In this document: positions 1 through 10,944 of the stretch, piece after piece
How positions within the stretch are numbered: position 1 is the stretch's first letter
How the letters are laid out: each line of letters opens with the position of its first letter
DNA from: Nectonema munidae
Lineage: Eukaryota; Nematomorpha; Nectonematoida; Nectonematidae
Reading direction: 5' to 3'
NCBI GenBank assembly: GCA_030549495.1
Contig: JAUIRK010000567.1
Coordinates: 722,501 to 786,500, forward strand
Length of the DNA stretch: 64,000 nt
Notes under the pieces: model-generated
The model's database searches: none
Seen by the model: the letters and a program-made list of their open reading frames with translations, nothing else
What the model was told of the DNA's origin: nothing
Translations under genes and position numbers: made by a program

Positions 1-109
1 CGAAATCTGTGCCATGACTTCCAGAACTTCACTCCGCCAAAATCAAACGCAGTCCTCCTTCCTCATAAAAATGTTAGTGGAGATTGGGATTTAATGAGTG
101 CTAAAAATG
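1..109 (+). CDS. partial exon, candidate 5' exon of the homeobox gene
   Basis: Frame 1 is open from the window edge to a canonical splice donor (GTATGT at 110). It begins RNLCHDFQNF and ends GDWDLMSAKN, and is visibly richer in G+C than the DNA after it. The exon ends in phase 1, the phase needed by the homeobox exon starting at 4907; joined, the codon across the junction is Glu and the reading runs into the basic start of the homeodomain. Membership in that gene is inference from phase and order. The true start lies outside the window. A paralogous stretch (RNLGDDFLNF) occurs at about 3349. Confidence 0.4.
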
Positions 110-3100
110 GTATGTATTCTTCATCTTGATCTATCTTAATTCATTTTCAAAACCAATCTGTATCGGATACCGGACTTTGCAGAGCACAAGATGTGTGGAA
201 TCTACAAATTAGCGATGGGGCAGCAAGCAAAGCGTCTTATGTCTCCAACTTTGTAAAAAAATGTGCATTTTTCGAGGTGAGGTATCAAGGATGCTAATGA
301 AAACTTGATATACATAAGTATAAGTATATTGCAATACATAAATTCTAAAATTCGAAGTGAACTTCTAGAAGAAGGAATATCTAACAATTTTATTTAAAAG
401 AAGAAGATAATATTTCGACTCCAAGAGAGTCTTTATCAAATGACTTTATCTTTTTGCTTTGTGTGGTTGACTTTATTATAATGTAGGAGAAAAAAAATTA
501 TTTGAAACTTGACTTCTTCTTGTTTACTTTTTAGCAGATTATTTTATTTATACTTCCCATAGTACAGAATCGATATCTATAGCTCTATTTTCAAAATACA
601 TTCCTAAATCCCTTTGTAGGATTTCATTTTTCACATCAAGGCAAACACGTGGGCCTGAATTTTAAAAGCTCTCCCATCCCTAAAATATCTTATGTTGCTG
701 ACTTGGATGAGGGTATGAGTTGTGTAATTCAGACTCCTGGAGTTTGTCAAAAGTTTTTGGCGCGATGATGCAATCATCTTACATGTTTCCAAAATGGTGT
801 TTTTCTTTTAATTTTGCATGTACCGATTAATCCATAAAAAAATCCGTATCGTTTAAAAAAAAATAAAAAATGCTGATTCTCTACCGATTCCTTATATTTG
901 TTTAAAATAAAAAATTTTAATTAACTTTGTAATATTTGTGAAAAAGAAATTTAACGTGGAGAAAAAAATGAAAAACGTTTTCTACCACTTACTTGAAAAA
1001 GTATCTTCAACTCAACATCAAGAGAAGTCAGAAGAAGAAGAAAATAGAGGTATCGGAATAAATAAATTTGATTTTGAAGCCTTCGTCGTATATATTTTAT
1101 CAAATAATTTCTTTTTTATTTTGATCTTCTTGGGAACTTTATCACTTCATAGCATTCTATTTCGGTTTAGTTTTTAGAGTCAATTGAAAAACTTGACTAA
1201 ATTTGGCACTTGTAAACGCCATGATAAATAAGATGGCTTGTATTTCTTTGTTTTAGAAGTCATTTTGACTTTGTTTTCACTATTCTTACATGGAACAGAT
1301 TTGACATCTTAAATATTAGTGGACCCTTTTTTGTAAACAGTGAAAAATATATCCCTTATTTAAACATTATTATTTTAACTTAATTTGTCAATTGAAAAAA
1401 AAAGTATATTTAAATTATATTTTATTTTGTAAAGTAGCGAGGAAATGGTCTAAAAAGAAAAAGACGAAAAATAAGTCAAATACAAAAAAATAAAACTTCA
1501 AAATACAAATAAAAAAATTGAGAATAAAATTAGTAGGTTTAATAATAAAAAAATGAAGTTTTTAAATATTTTTTATGAAATTACATTTTTTCATTTCCAC
1601 TTCGCCATCTTAGTAATCGCTTCTCACTTATCTCTGATTTATAGATGCAATATAATAACTCTTTACTCCAGTCATCCGAGTGAATTCTCTCTTTTTTGAA
1701 AGAAAAACCCATTTTATTAAACACTTACAAATGGCAAAAGGCTGCATAATAAGGATACAATGACGAGACTTTATTCCCAAAATCGCCTAAATTGTCGTAG
1801 CAATTTTCAGAATGTTCACTTCCTTACAAAATTGGTTTTCGTTCATGGTTGTTTTGCACATCAAAGACAAAAGGATCAACATGTTTAGATCCGCCGTTAT
1901 TTCATCTCGAATCCAATGGGCATAGCGTATCTGTTCACTTTTCAAAACGAGAACTACATATCATGAGTACAAAATCATTTTTTATGTAAAAAAAATTTTA
2001 TGTAAAAATATATTTAATATAAATTGCATTAAATGCCAATAAAGCCAGAGTGAACATCGAATAAAATGCAAAAGATTAGTCATTTTTTATGCTAATTTAA
2101 AAACAAATTGAATAACATTTGGGTGAGGTTTCGTTTTGCGTATAAATAAAATTTTTAATGGTTATCATTTTTTCAATTATTATTAACTCGGCAAAGCTCC
2201 ACTGTGCAAATGTCTGACTCCCTTAAAGATGATTAAAAAACTTTACATTGTAATAAAAATAATTACAATCGATTTATCTTTACTGTTAAAGCTAAAATGA
2301 AAGAGATCAATTTATTTTGACTTTCAAAATCAAAATAATTTATCAATAGTTTACAGTTGATATTTTTATGCCTACTTCTGGAAACATTTTTATGAGCTAA
2401 ATTAATCACAATTATTTTTAAACTATTTTTTTACAATATTGAACTAAGAGTGACATGAAAGAGCATATTTAAAAAAAAATTCATTAAAATTCAATAAAAA
2501 AGTTTTTAAACATCTAATAATATATATTACATGAGTTTCTCGCGAGATAAAACTCTGTTGTTGGTTCACAACTTCCAAAGCCGTGCAACCATAAACAAAG
2601 AACGGTATTTCCGATTTTAATATGGGATACTATGCTTTTAATCAGGAATAATTCGTAAGAGGAATATATCTGAAACTGTTCAATTGCTGCATAAGCATGC
2701 AATAATTTCTGAAAATATCTTTTATAGCCTCATTTCCATGACATCTACAAATGTTGCTTTGATTTCTGATGGAAACCACGTTAAAATCCATTGGATTCGT
2801 GCACACTAAAAACGGGATTACAATCCACGATGAAATATCCCCACAAAATTGAGAGATATCCTTTGGGAGTGTTATCTCAACAAGAGCAGTAAATGTCACA
2901 AGGGGGCTTTTCTTCATTCCTCTAGAATCTCCGGATCTTCATTCCGGAAAAACTCTTTTCATATGCGCGAACTAACAAACCCAGAGAATACTTTTACGGC
3001 TAAATGATTGAAGTTTGTGTATTTGATTCCAAGATATTGATAGACTGCGTTGATATCTACATCTTACAACTTTTGAGCTATATCACATTCCATCTCTATT

Positions 3101-3200
3101 ACTTATAATTGTGCAGGAAATGGATCAAGAATTTGTTCCATTCAAATTTGTCAACTGATTGTGTTAATCATTAAAAATCCATACTATATATGCAAAGAAC
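110..3200. other. AT-rich intergenic or intronic stretch, no gene seen
   Basis: Long A/T runs with only short open frames. One frame (968-1049) starts with ATG and ends at a donor in the same phase as the exon at the window edge, so it is a weaker alternative 5' exon for the homeobox gene. I see no repeat structure or RNA gene here. Confidence 0.5.
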
Positions 3201-3220
3201 ATCTAAATTCTAAACAGAAT

Positions 3221-3414
3221 ATAAAAGACAAATAAAGTATCGCGTGGTCTAGCAAGATTTGATCTCTTCATTGCTCTCCATCTTCACCAAAATGAATGAC
3301 AAAATGTGGACGACGACTTCCAAAGCTCAAAACGATGAGAGAATCCTTCGAAATCTGGGCGATGACTTCCTGAATTTCATCAATACAACAAAAAGAAACA
3401 ACGAAATGTATTGA
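3221..3414 (+). CDS. small 40-codon ORF behind a TATA-like box, paralogous to the window-edge exon
   Basis: A TATAAAAGA sequence lies about 70 bases before an ATG at 3292. The ORF runs to a TGA at 3412-3414 and reads MNDKMWTTTSKAQNDE..., then RNLGDDFLNF, then ends NNEMY. The DNA around RNLGDDFLNF matches the first 30 or so bases of the window closely (about 27 identical), and the similarity then stops. It could be a first exon with promoter (a GTATTG donor at about 3409 is possible), a duplicated first exon, or part of a dispersed repeat. I do not recognise the protein. Confidence 0.3.
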
Positions 3415-3777
3415 AAGTATATGTAACATAGACTAAATCACGTTTGCTAGACATACTATTAGGAGCTTGGCAAAGCACCCAGGCATCTTCATCACAGCAT
3501 TCCGCTTTGCCAAGGAACTTCCACTTTTCAGAAATATATGAAATAAATTTATTTAAAAATTAAATTTGAGGGATATATATATATATAAACTTTCGCATTT
3601 CTCAACCAAATGTATGATGCGGCATACCAGATTAAAGCATTTTTTACGGGCTTTCAGAATATTTTACAATATTATAAGTAGTAGAGAAATACCTTTTCGT
3701 TGTTTTTTAAACGAAGGGTATTCGTTGTATTTATACCGACAATGTGCGATATACTTCACTCGGGGAGACAATGTTGC

Positions 3778-4016
3778 AAAAGTTCTTACCTATATCTTTG
3801 TAATTTGCACGATTTTAAATAGTATATTTGTCAAATAATCAAAATATAATTCTGTAATCAAAGAATCCAAAAATATTAAACTTTCTGTTCATATTTTGTT
3901 AGATGTAAGATTTGACAAAAGTTCTTACCTATATTTTTGCAATTTGCACGATATTAAGTAATATATTTGTCAAATATAATCAATATAAAATTCTGTAATC
4001 AAAGAATCGAAAAATA
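3778..4016. repeat. two-copy tandem repeat, about 139-bp unit
   Basis: The phrase AAAAGTTCTTACCTATAT recurs at 3778 and 3917. It is followed in both copies by the same order of segments (AATTTGCACGAT, TATATTTGTCAAA, TTCTGTAATCAAAGAATC), with small differences between copies. Confidence 0.75.
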
Positions 4017-4031
4017 TTCTTTAAAAAATCA

Positions 4032-4183
4032 AAAAATATTTATTCTTTTATACCATTGGCTCCCGTTACTTTTAGAATGGAAAGATAAACCTAGTCTCTC
4101 TAATCATTTTTTATCAAATCATGCACATAGAAAATTAAGAGTAACGGAAGCCAACGATATATTTGAAAAGAATAAATATTTTT
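4032..4183. mobile_element. MITE-like element with about 45-bp inverted ends
   Basis: The left arm (AAAAATATTTATTC..., TTGGCTCCCGTTACT) is the near-perfect reverse complement of the right arm (AGTAACGGAAGCCAA..., GAATAAATATTTTT). The middle is about 60 bp and non-coding. Superfamily not determined; no clear target duplication. Confidence 0.65.
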
Positions 4184-4326
4184 AATAAAAAATAATATTT
4201 ATTCGAAAGATAATTTGGTTAAATCCAGCAAAAATTTAAGAGTACAAGTTTCTATGAACTGAAGTTTTGTGATACTCAGGACAGTAGACATCCGCTTGCC
4301 TTTAAAAGTGTCAATAGGCTAGATTT

Positions 4327-4514
4327 TTTTGACAAGGACAAATTTATTGTGAAATCAAGAAGAATAAAGAAGGAAGAAGAAAAGAATCCAATCATCACAA
4401 CTTCCTTTTTCACCTCCGCTCTTAGACCCCACTTTATGGATTCTTATTTTCTTCCTTCTATTTATCTTCTTTCTTTTTGATTTCACAATAAATTTTTCCT
4501 TGTCCTTGTCAAAA
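4327..4514. mobile_element. MITE-like element with about 60-bp inverted ends
   Basis: The left arm starts TTTTGACAAGGACAA and continues with TTATTGTGAAATCAA and a purine-rich AAGAAGG run to GAATCCA. The right arm is its reverse complement, ending TTGTCCTTGTCAAAA. The two arms would fold into one long hairpin around a short pyrimidine-rich loop. It lies upstream of the homeobox exon at 4907. Confidence 0.7.
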
Positions 4515-4906
4515 TATTATAAGACATTGGTAATGTCGAGACTTACGTATACTATATGATGTTATACCACTAAATGATAGTACATACACTCTCCACGTAC
4601 TAAAATTTCAGAGAAAAAGAAAACTTATGATATCCATAGGGTTTCCAGATGTACCGGTTTTGACTTTGCTTACAAGGAAATCTGGGAGGATTTATAGGCT
4701 TTATAAAAAAGCTTTCAACTCTACCAAAGGCTTAGCTTTGAGTGAGGGTCACATAAAAAGAGTTCACGGGTCAAATGTGTCCGCACGCCTTGGTTCCCAC
4801 TCCTAGAATCGGGGATATGAAGTGCCTTGAACTTCTTAAATTCAACTTTTTTGCCACTATATCCTTGATTTCCTAACACTGAGATAACGTTATTTGGAAA
4901 ACTTAG

Positions 4907-6594
4907 AATCTTCTTTGGAAGAGCACGCGAGAAGATCAAGAACGGCCTTTTCAAAAAGGCAACTTTTGATTCTGGAAAAGGAATTTGAAATCGAAAATTA
5001 CTTATCCCGGAAGAGAAGATGCGAACTAGCGACAACACTCCACTTACCAGAAGATACAATTAAGGTACAGCTTTTTTTAAGTTTTCATTCGACTTCTATT
5101 AAGCGCCTTTTCTGTTTAAGACGTTAACGACCGCAGAATAATCAGACGATATCTAATGTAAAGCAGAAGATTTGTATTAAAGAGCTTTGATAAACACAGA
5201 CGATTTTATTTTTGTTAAGTCGACTATAGTCGACATTGGGCGTTAACGGGTTAAGACGTGGAGATTTAATATTAACCCATTTACGGCCAATGTTCCTATT
5301 TTGGAACATAAGTAATTTCATCTTCGTCTGCTTTTTTCAATGACTTTGAATATAAATCGTCTGCGTTTTTTTAGATATCGTCTGCTCTGCTTGGCCTTAA
5401 ATGGGTTATGAAAGAATATTGTAGGAAATCCTTAAAGCCTACAATTATTTAGTTAAATATTTTTAATATGAAAGACACTAAAATTTTTATAGTCTCTTTT
5501 TTGTCTGCCTATGGTGTGCACCGAGTGGGAAAAAGTAAGATGATATAAACCAAATTTAGCTGTGAAAAAGCCTTTCGTTTTGAATTAATTGATTTGAACA
5601 TTGAGTGGTTTGTACTGTAAACTTCAAGTAGAATTAGTAGTTGTTATAAAGAAACTTGTATTCATATAAAGGCTTTTGTTAGGAAAAAATATCCTCAAGA
5701 TAAAAAATAGAAAGAATAATTTAGAAGTGTTCGAGACACAAAAGCATATATTGTTTTTCAAGTAGAGTAAAAATAAATCTTAGAAATAAATAGCATAAGA
5801 TTTCGTTGGAAGCTATTATCCAAAGTATTAATTTGGAAAAATGTTTGATTTTCTAACAACTTTATGGAGAAAAAATTTGAAAGAATTCAATATATAGAAT
5901 TGATTTTTTACATCTCATAGGGCATGGGGTGGAATATGATTCTTCGCGTAAACAATTTTAGAGCTGTGATTTGTCCTCAACATGCAGAGATCACTTGTAT
6001 CATTGTAATGTTTCAGGTTTAATGTTATCAGTTTTAAATATACTTCTCATAATAGCATGTTTAAGCAAAATAAATAAGTCAGGGTCAAACATGCCCCATT
6101 TCGAGCAATCAAGATTGCGGAACTCTTTTGAACAGATTAAAGTTAATTTTTTGAAATCAAAAATATCTTTTATTCCAAATAGTTGAAAATATTGAAATGC
6201 ATAGTATTATTTTTAATGTGCTTGAAAAATTTAATTTTGAGAAGATTCAGTTTTCGGTAAAAAGTACTAAAAATGGCGTTGTGAATTATATAGTGGCAAT
6301 GAAGCATCGCAGATTCTTTAAAATGATGTTATGTAATCTTTTTTAAAGGTGTGGTTTCAAAATCGCAGAATGAAGCACAAAAAACAAGTATCTGCTTCCA
6401 GTTCTCTGCAAGATTTCTCCTTTATACAAAATGTCTGTCCTTACACAACCAACTTCTGCCTCAATCCGTCCTCTCTTTCTCCCTCCCTTACATTCCACTT
6501 CACTCCCTACATCTTACCTTACCACTGGAAAAATCTGATCGCAAAAAGCGAAAAAAGTGTTCCAGCGTTAAATTGGTGCAACAACTCTCTCTGA
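4907..6594 (+). CDS. eve: even-skipped/Evx-class homeobox gene (two exons, 5' end incomplete)
   Basis: Homeodomain transcription factor of the nucleus. Exon 4907-5064 encodes homeodomain residues 1-46 ([36 protein letters not shown]). Exon 6349-6594 starts [13 protein letters not shown] and ends at TGA 6592-6594. Donor GTACAG at 5065 and acceptor TTTTAAAG before 6349 are both good. [28 protein letters not shown] is the even-skipped/Evx signature, and an intron between residues 46 and 47 is known in Evx genes. L16, F20, W48, F49, Q50, N51 and R53 are all present. The acceptor at 4906 (TTAG, with CTAAC about 30 bases upstream) needs a phase-1 exon before it. The C-terminal tail is short (about 70 aa), rich in Ser, Pro and aromatic residues, and I see no Groucho-type motif. 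The intron holds two piggyBac-type MITEs. Homeobox call firm; eve class likely; whether it is the sole orthologue or a divergent paralogue is open. Confidence 0.82.
5120..5250. mobile_element. piggyBac-type MITE, copy 1 (131 bp)
   Basis: Flanked on both sides by TTAA (5116-5119 and 5251-5254). The right end reads ...CATTGGGCGTTAACGGG|TTAA and the left end GACGTTAACGACC. A perfect 16-bp palindrome (GTCGACTATAGTCGAC, 5219-5234) sits just inside the right end. It shares CAGACGATATCTA with the neighbouring copy in opposite orientation. It lies in the homeobox intron. Confidence 0.7.
5276..5405. mobile_element. piggyBac-type MITE, copy 2 (130 bp)
   Basis: The ends CCCATTTACGGCC and GGCCTTAAATGGG are inverted repeats. 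The left flank is TTAA and the right flank TTAT, so one base of the duplication has changed. The terminal CCC and TTAA target fit piggyBac. An imperfect palindrome GTTCCTATTTTGGAAC (5292-5307) lies just inside the left end. It is arranged head to head with the copy at 5120-5250. Confidence 0.75.
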
Positions 6595-6720
6595 ATTTCA
6601 TCTTTCTCGGTTTCAAAGACTCACACTAGCAAAAAAAACGTTTTGGAGTTATTCTAGAATTTTGAAATCACTATTTCATTTATGCATTTTAGTGAAGGAT
6701 ATTTTTTTATAATTACCATG

Positions 6721-6726
6721 AATAAA
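6721..6726 (+). terminator. polyadenylation signal of the homeobox gene
   Basis: AATAAA about 127 bases after the homeobox stop codon, in a 3' region with no other open frame. Confidence 0.5.
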
Positions 6727-6853
6727 AGATAATTTACTTTTGCCATATGTTGTGAAGGTTTTATTGTGGAGAACTAAAAAGATTTTTGAAATAGAAAATA
6801 AAGTATAAATCAAAAAATCTTTTTCGTTCACTTAAGGATTTTAAGTACGCACT

Positions 6854-6905
6854 GCAGGGTTGTGTACCCGGAAATTTTTTTTGCTACTCCAACTCCATCT
6901 AGAAT
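6854..6905 (+). mobile_element. terminal fragment of a hAT-type MITE
   Basis: CAGGGTTGTGTACCCGG followed by CTCCAACTCCATC resembles the widespread hAT-type terminal family that starts CAG-G-TGTGGAGTCGGA. Only one end is recognisable. Confidence 0.3.
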
Positions 6906-7190
6906 ACCTAGATTTCTAACCTTTGATATATAATTATCTTTACATAACCACGTAGTGGGTAGTTCTTTTGAGGCATTTCTATGATTTCTCTCCGTGAATT
7001 TTCTTTGTGTATAGTGAAGAAGTGATATACAATTATCTGGAGGCAAATTAATCCCTGTAATATTTAAGATTGAATGACATACTATGATAGTTTAAATTTA
7101 ACCCTATTACTGCTGGGCTAAATTTGTCCGCCCCCTTATTTTTCTCAGATATTAATAAGTTTTTATAAATATTTTTAATGTTACGTATAT

Positions 7191-7930
7191 ATTTCAACTA
7201 TGCTGAATTCAGTGGTGATGTCCATTTTTTATCAAAATCAATCAAACCTGTTAAAAAATTGATTTATATTTGATAGCTCATCTCAAAAAGGAACTTTTTA
7301 TTTAAATAATTATATAAAGTTTTTTACGCATGTATACCCATTTTCAACTATGCTGAATTCAGTGGTGATGTCCATTTTTTATGAAAATCAATTAAACCTC
7401 TCAAAAAATTGATCTAAATGTGACAGCTCATCTCAAAAAGGAACTTTTTATCTAAATAAGTATATAAAGTTTTTTACACATGTATACCCATTTTCAAATA
7501 TGCTGAATTCAGTGGTGATATTCATTTTTTTATTATCAAAATCAATCAAACCTGTCAAAAAATTGGTCTAAATATGACAGCTCATCTCAAAAAGAAACTT
7601 TTTATCTAAATAATTATATAAAGTTTTTACACATGTATACCCATTTTCAAATATGCTGAATTCAGTGTTGTTATTCATTTTTTATGAAAATCAATCAAAC
7701 CTGTCAAAAAAGTGATCTAAATGTGACAGCTCATCTCAAAAGAAACTTTTTATCTAAATAATTATATAAAGTTTTTTACACATGTAAGTCTGCGTAATTC
7801 AGTGGTGATATTCCTTTTTTTATAAAAATTAGTCAAACCTGACAAAATAATTTAAATATGACGACAGCCCATGTCACAATTAAAATTTTTATTCTTATAA
7901 AAAGTTTTTTATACATTTCAAGTATGTAGA
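7191..7930. repeat. satellite array, about 150-bp unit, about five copies
   Basis: TGCTGAATTCAGTGGTGAT or a variant starts at 7201, 7351, 7501, 7654 and 7791 (spacing 150, 150, 153, 137). Each unit also holds TCAATCAAACCTGT, GACAGCTCATCTC and a conserved CATGTATACCCATTTTCAA junction. The last copy is the most diverged. No open frame persists through the array. Confidence 0.9.
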
Positions 7931-8659
7931 ATTTATAAACAAAAATAACTTCTACTTGCAGTATTTCTCTGGTAATTATTTTTTAAATTTATTTAATAAA
8001 CCAACTTTAGGTGTTTAATTCACTCAAAATGTTTCATTCTACCATTTATTATCACACCCTATTGAGATTTCAACAAATAAATAAATTTGGATTAAAATGA
8101 AAATAATTTGTTTGAATGGTTTAATCGGTTGAGCAAACATCAAATTTTTAAAACAAATTAATGTGCACGACAATAAAATTCATAACATGAGCTTTCATTT
8201 GGTGTATCATGCGTTTAATTTGGTTGAGAAATGTGAAAGTTGACCTTAGAAGATTTGACCAATATTAAGTATAAGCAACTAAAGTAGATTGAGTGCAAAC
8301 AAAGTTGGGTGGATTGCGAAAGCATGAGAACAAAAAGATCAACACTTGTGCATGAGTACTTGCTTCAAAAACGATATGCATGAAACGCGACAGTCATAAA
8401 TAACAAAACACATGCGTGTGTTACTATTTTATTTATTGGATATTTACATACACACAATGCATTCATGTTTCTATATGACTGCATGTTTTTTAATGTATTT
8501 TTTACTAAATATATTATAAACGTATTTTTTACTATGCTACATCTCGTATGCATGCCTAGTCTGTTATATTTTACTTTTTTGTGTGTTGTGCTCTATTTGT
8601 TTTCCGTCTGTGATAAATTCTTTTTATATGATATAAATGCATCTATACATGCTTCTAAG

Positions 8660-9046
8660 TGCACTCCTAATTCCAAACGTTCCCAAATGGAAACATCAAA
8701 TTCCAAAATACTTGTGTGATGAGCAGGAGTTATTTTTTTTTACAAATTCAAGTTAGAGAGTATGTTCACATTTTTGTTTGTATAACTACTTTGGGAAAAT
8801 GCATAAAACCAGTTTTTAATTCGAATAATCATGCAAAACACAATATGGCCCAAATTTTTCATTTTTTCTAAAAATTATATGGTTAAAAAACGGAACATTT
8901 ATTGAATTAAACGAAAATATTCTTTCCTTACAAAAATTTATATCTTTTCACAAATTTTGAAGAAAATTTTTTTGTCGAGTTTAAAGAAACTTTTTTTTCG
9001 CTTTTAAAAAATATGTTCCCATATGGGAACATTAGGCGCTAAAGGA
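8660..9046. mobile_element. possible diverged piggyBac-type MITE
   Basis: The right end reads TTCCCATATGGGAACATTAGG then CGCTAAAGGA and stops at TTAA (9047-9050), the same layout as the MITE at 5276. The perfect palindrome GTTCCCATATGGGAAC is at 9015-9030. A similar CGTTCCCAAATGGAAAC at about 8678 may mark the other end, but its flank is not TTAA. Confidence 0.35.
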
Positions 9047-9050
9047 TTAA

Positions 9051-10720
9051 TTTCATTGTCTTCTAATTTTAACAAAATTCAATGAAACTTGATGATAAAA
9101 AAAACTTTTTCTTCTTAAGACATATGTCAAGTTTGGTTGTTTTTTAATGACCCCAAGAAAAGTTACAAGTGTTTAAAATTTTCCAACTTTATATACTATA
9201 TAGTTGGCAAGCTTCTCTGTATAGGAAATGCCTCCCAAGCTTTGCCAAGCTATCGATGCAACATCAACTTTTCAGTTTCAAATATTATAAATCTCAGACT
9301 TAAATTTATGTAAAATTGATTCAGAAATATCAATTATAAATTCTTGACTCGTTAGTTAGTTTCAATCAGTATCTAATATTAAAAGTGTGATTACAAGTAC
9401 CATATTTCAAGGTGGTTTGTGAATGCTTGAAAGATGATGTTAATCTATTGTCTTCAACATAATTTATGTTTTTCAAACTATTGTCTCTAATATTTGCCTA
9501 AAAAAATTATTTTTATAAATTAATTTTTTCAAAAGTATTCGGTTTAAAATTCTGTCCAAAAACTTTCTAAAGACGTGTTCCTTTACAAAATAATTGTGCA
9601 ATAAAAAGGTTCATTCTTTAATTTTATTAAAATTTTCAGCATCTTTCTGAGTTGCAAAAAAACAACATTAGACTAAAATGATGCGATTTTTTGTGTTGCA
9701 TTTTGCAAGAGTGTCTATGAATTCATTTTTAATCTAACAATAATGAATTTTTTAAATCGGAGTCGCAACAAGTGATTTCGTTGTAGAAAACAATGTTTTA
9801 TAAAAAAAAATCCCAATTAGACGAAGGTTATTATTACGGTACAATAAAAAAAATAAATGATTTAAAACTTTATTAAAGATGATATTTGGAAAATTCCATA
9901 TTATTATTAAAGTATCAAATTCAAGACAACCTAAAATTTCAAATTTCAAAAGAAAATTATGTATAATATACGGCACCAAAAAAACTGTTTTTATTCATTA
10001 AAACATTTTAAATCTTTTTCTTTATCTGAAGCGCATTGTCCATGACCTATTTTTCGTCAGTACCTGTTGATGTAGAATTTTCATACCCCTAAAATTAAAA
10101 TTGATGATACAAGTACACATACAAAAAGGAACAAAAACGCTCTTTTTGAAGGAATTGATTTTACATAGTTTCACATAATTTTGTCGTATACATAGCATTT
10201 TCTTGGACAAGATATATTTTGAAGTAAATGCCATAAAAAGTGATGAAAAATCAAAATAGCAAGGACATATATTTATAAGCTACCATTTTCTCACACATTT
10301 TAGCATCGCGTCATTACGAAACCTTTGTCACATTCGTATCTGAACTTAATTAACTAAATAAAATGCATCTTTAGTTTAAAATTAACTTACCCTTTGTCAT
10401 AGTGTGAAATGACTGCGTGGGGAAAATAAAGAGAGTGATTTGTCATCTGGGCTTTTTTCCGTGCACATTTAAATTTGTGGTAATGATTTTATTATATTAT
10501 ATAGATGAAGGAATTACATAGCTTACAAAACAATAGACATTCTTAAATTGAAACTAATAATAACTAAAATCTTTTTAGATTTTATCTAAAAGGGTAAACA
10601 AAACATAAGTTATAAACAAAGTTAATGCAAGAGCAATCTTTACTGTTGTTCACTCTCCTACCTAATTCATAATTATTAACAAACCATCAGTTCAATTTCT
10701 TCACGCTACACTGAAAAACT
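9051..10720. other. AT-rich intergenic stretch, no gene seen
   Basis: Only short frames broken by stops. A TTTGCCAAGC-containing segment at about 9240-9280 resembles one at about 3500-3530, followed in both by ACTTTTCAG; it looks like a dispersed repeat. Confidence 0.5.
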
Positions 10721-10723
10721 ATC

Positions 10724-10729
10724 TTTATT
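10724..10729 (-). terminator. candidate polyadenylation signal of Pcf11
   Basis: AATAAA on the minus strand about 215 bases after the predicted Pcf11 stop; it is the closest good match. Confidence 0.4.
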
Positions 10730-10944
10730 TTAGGGAATGTACTTTTTATACTATAATATTTTTTTACCTAGTGAGAATGTACTTTGTTGGTTCCAGTGGT
10801 TGGTTCTCAATCTTTTCTTGAGAAAGGATAAAGTTAAGAACGAACACTGCACAAGAGAAAAGCACCAAAAGAAAAAAAATAAAGATTTTAATTAAGCCTT
10901 TTAATAAAATATAAAAACTCTGAAGTTTTAGCGAGTTGGTAGAA

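Noticed and set aside
968-1049. ATG-led exon with a donor in the phase needed by the homeobox exon
   Set aside because: It fits by phase, but the codon use is very AT/Lys/Glu-biased and the donor (GTATCG) is weaker than that at 110. The window-edge exon is preferred.
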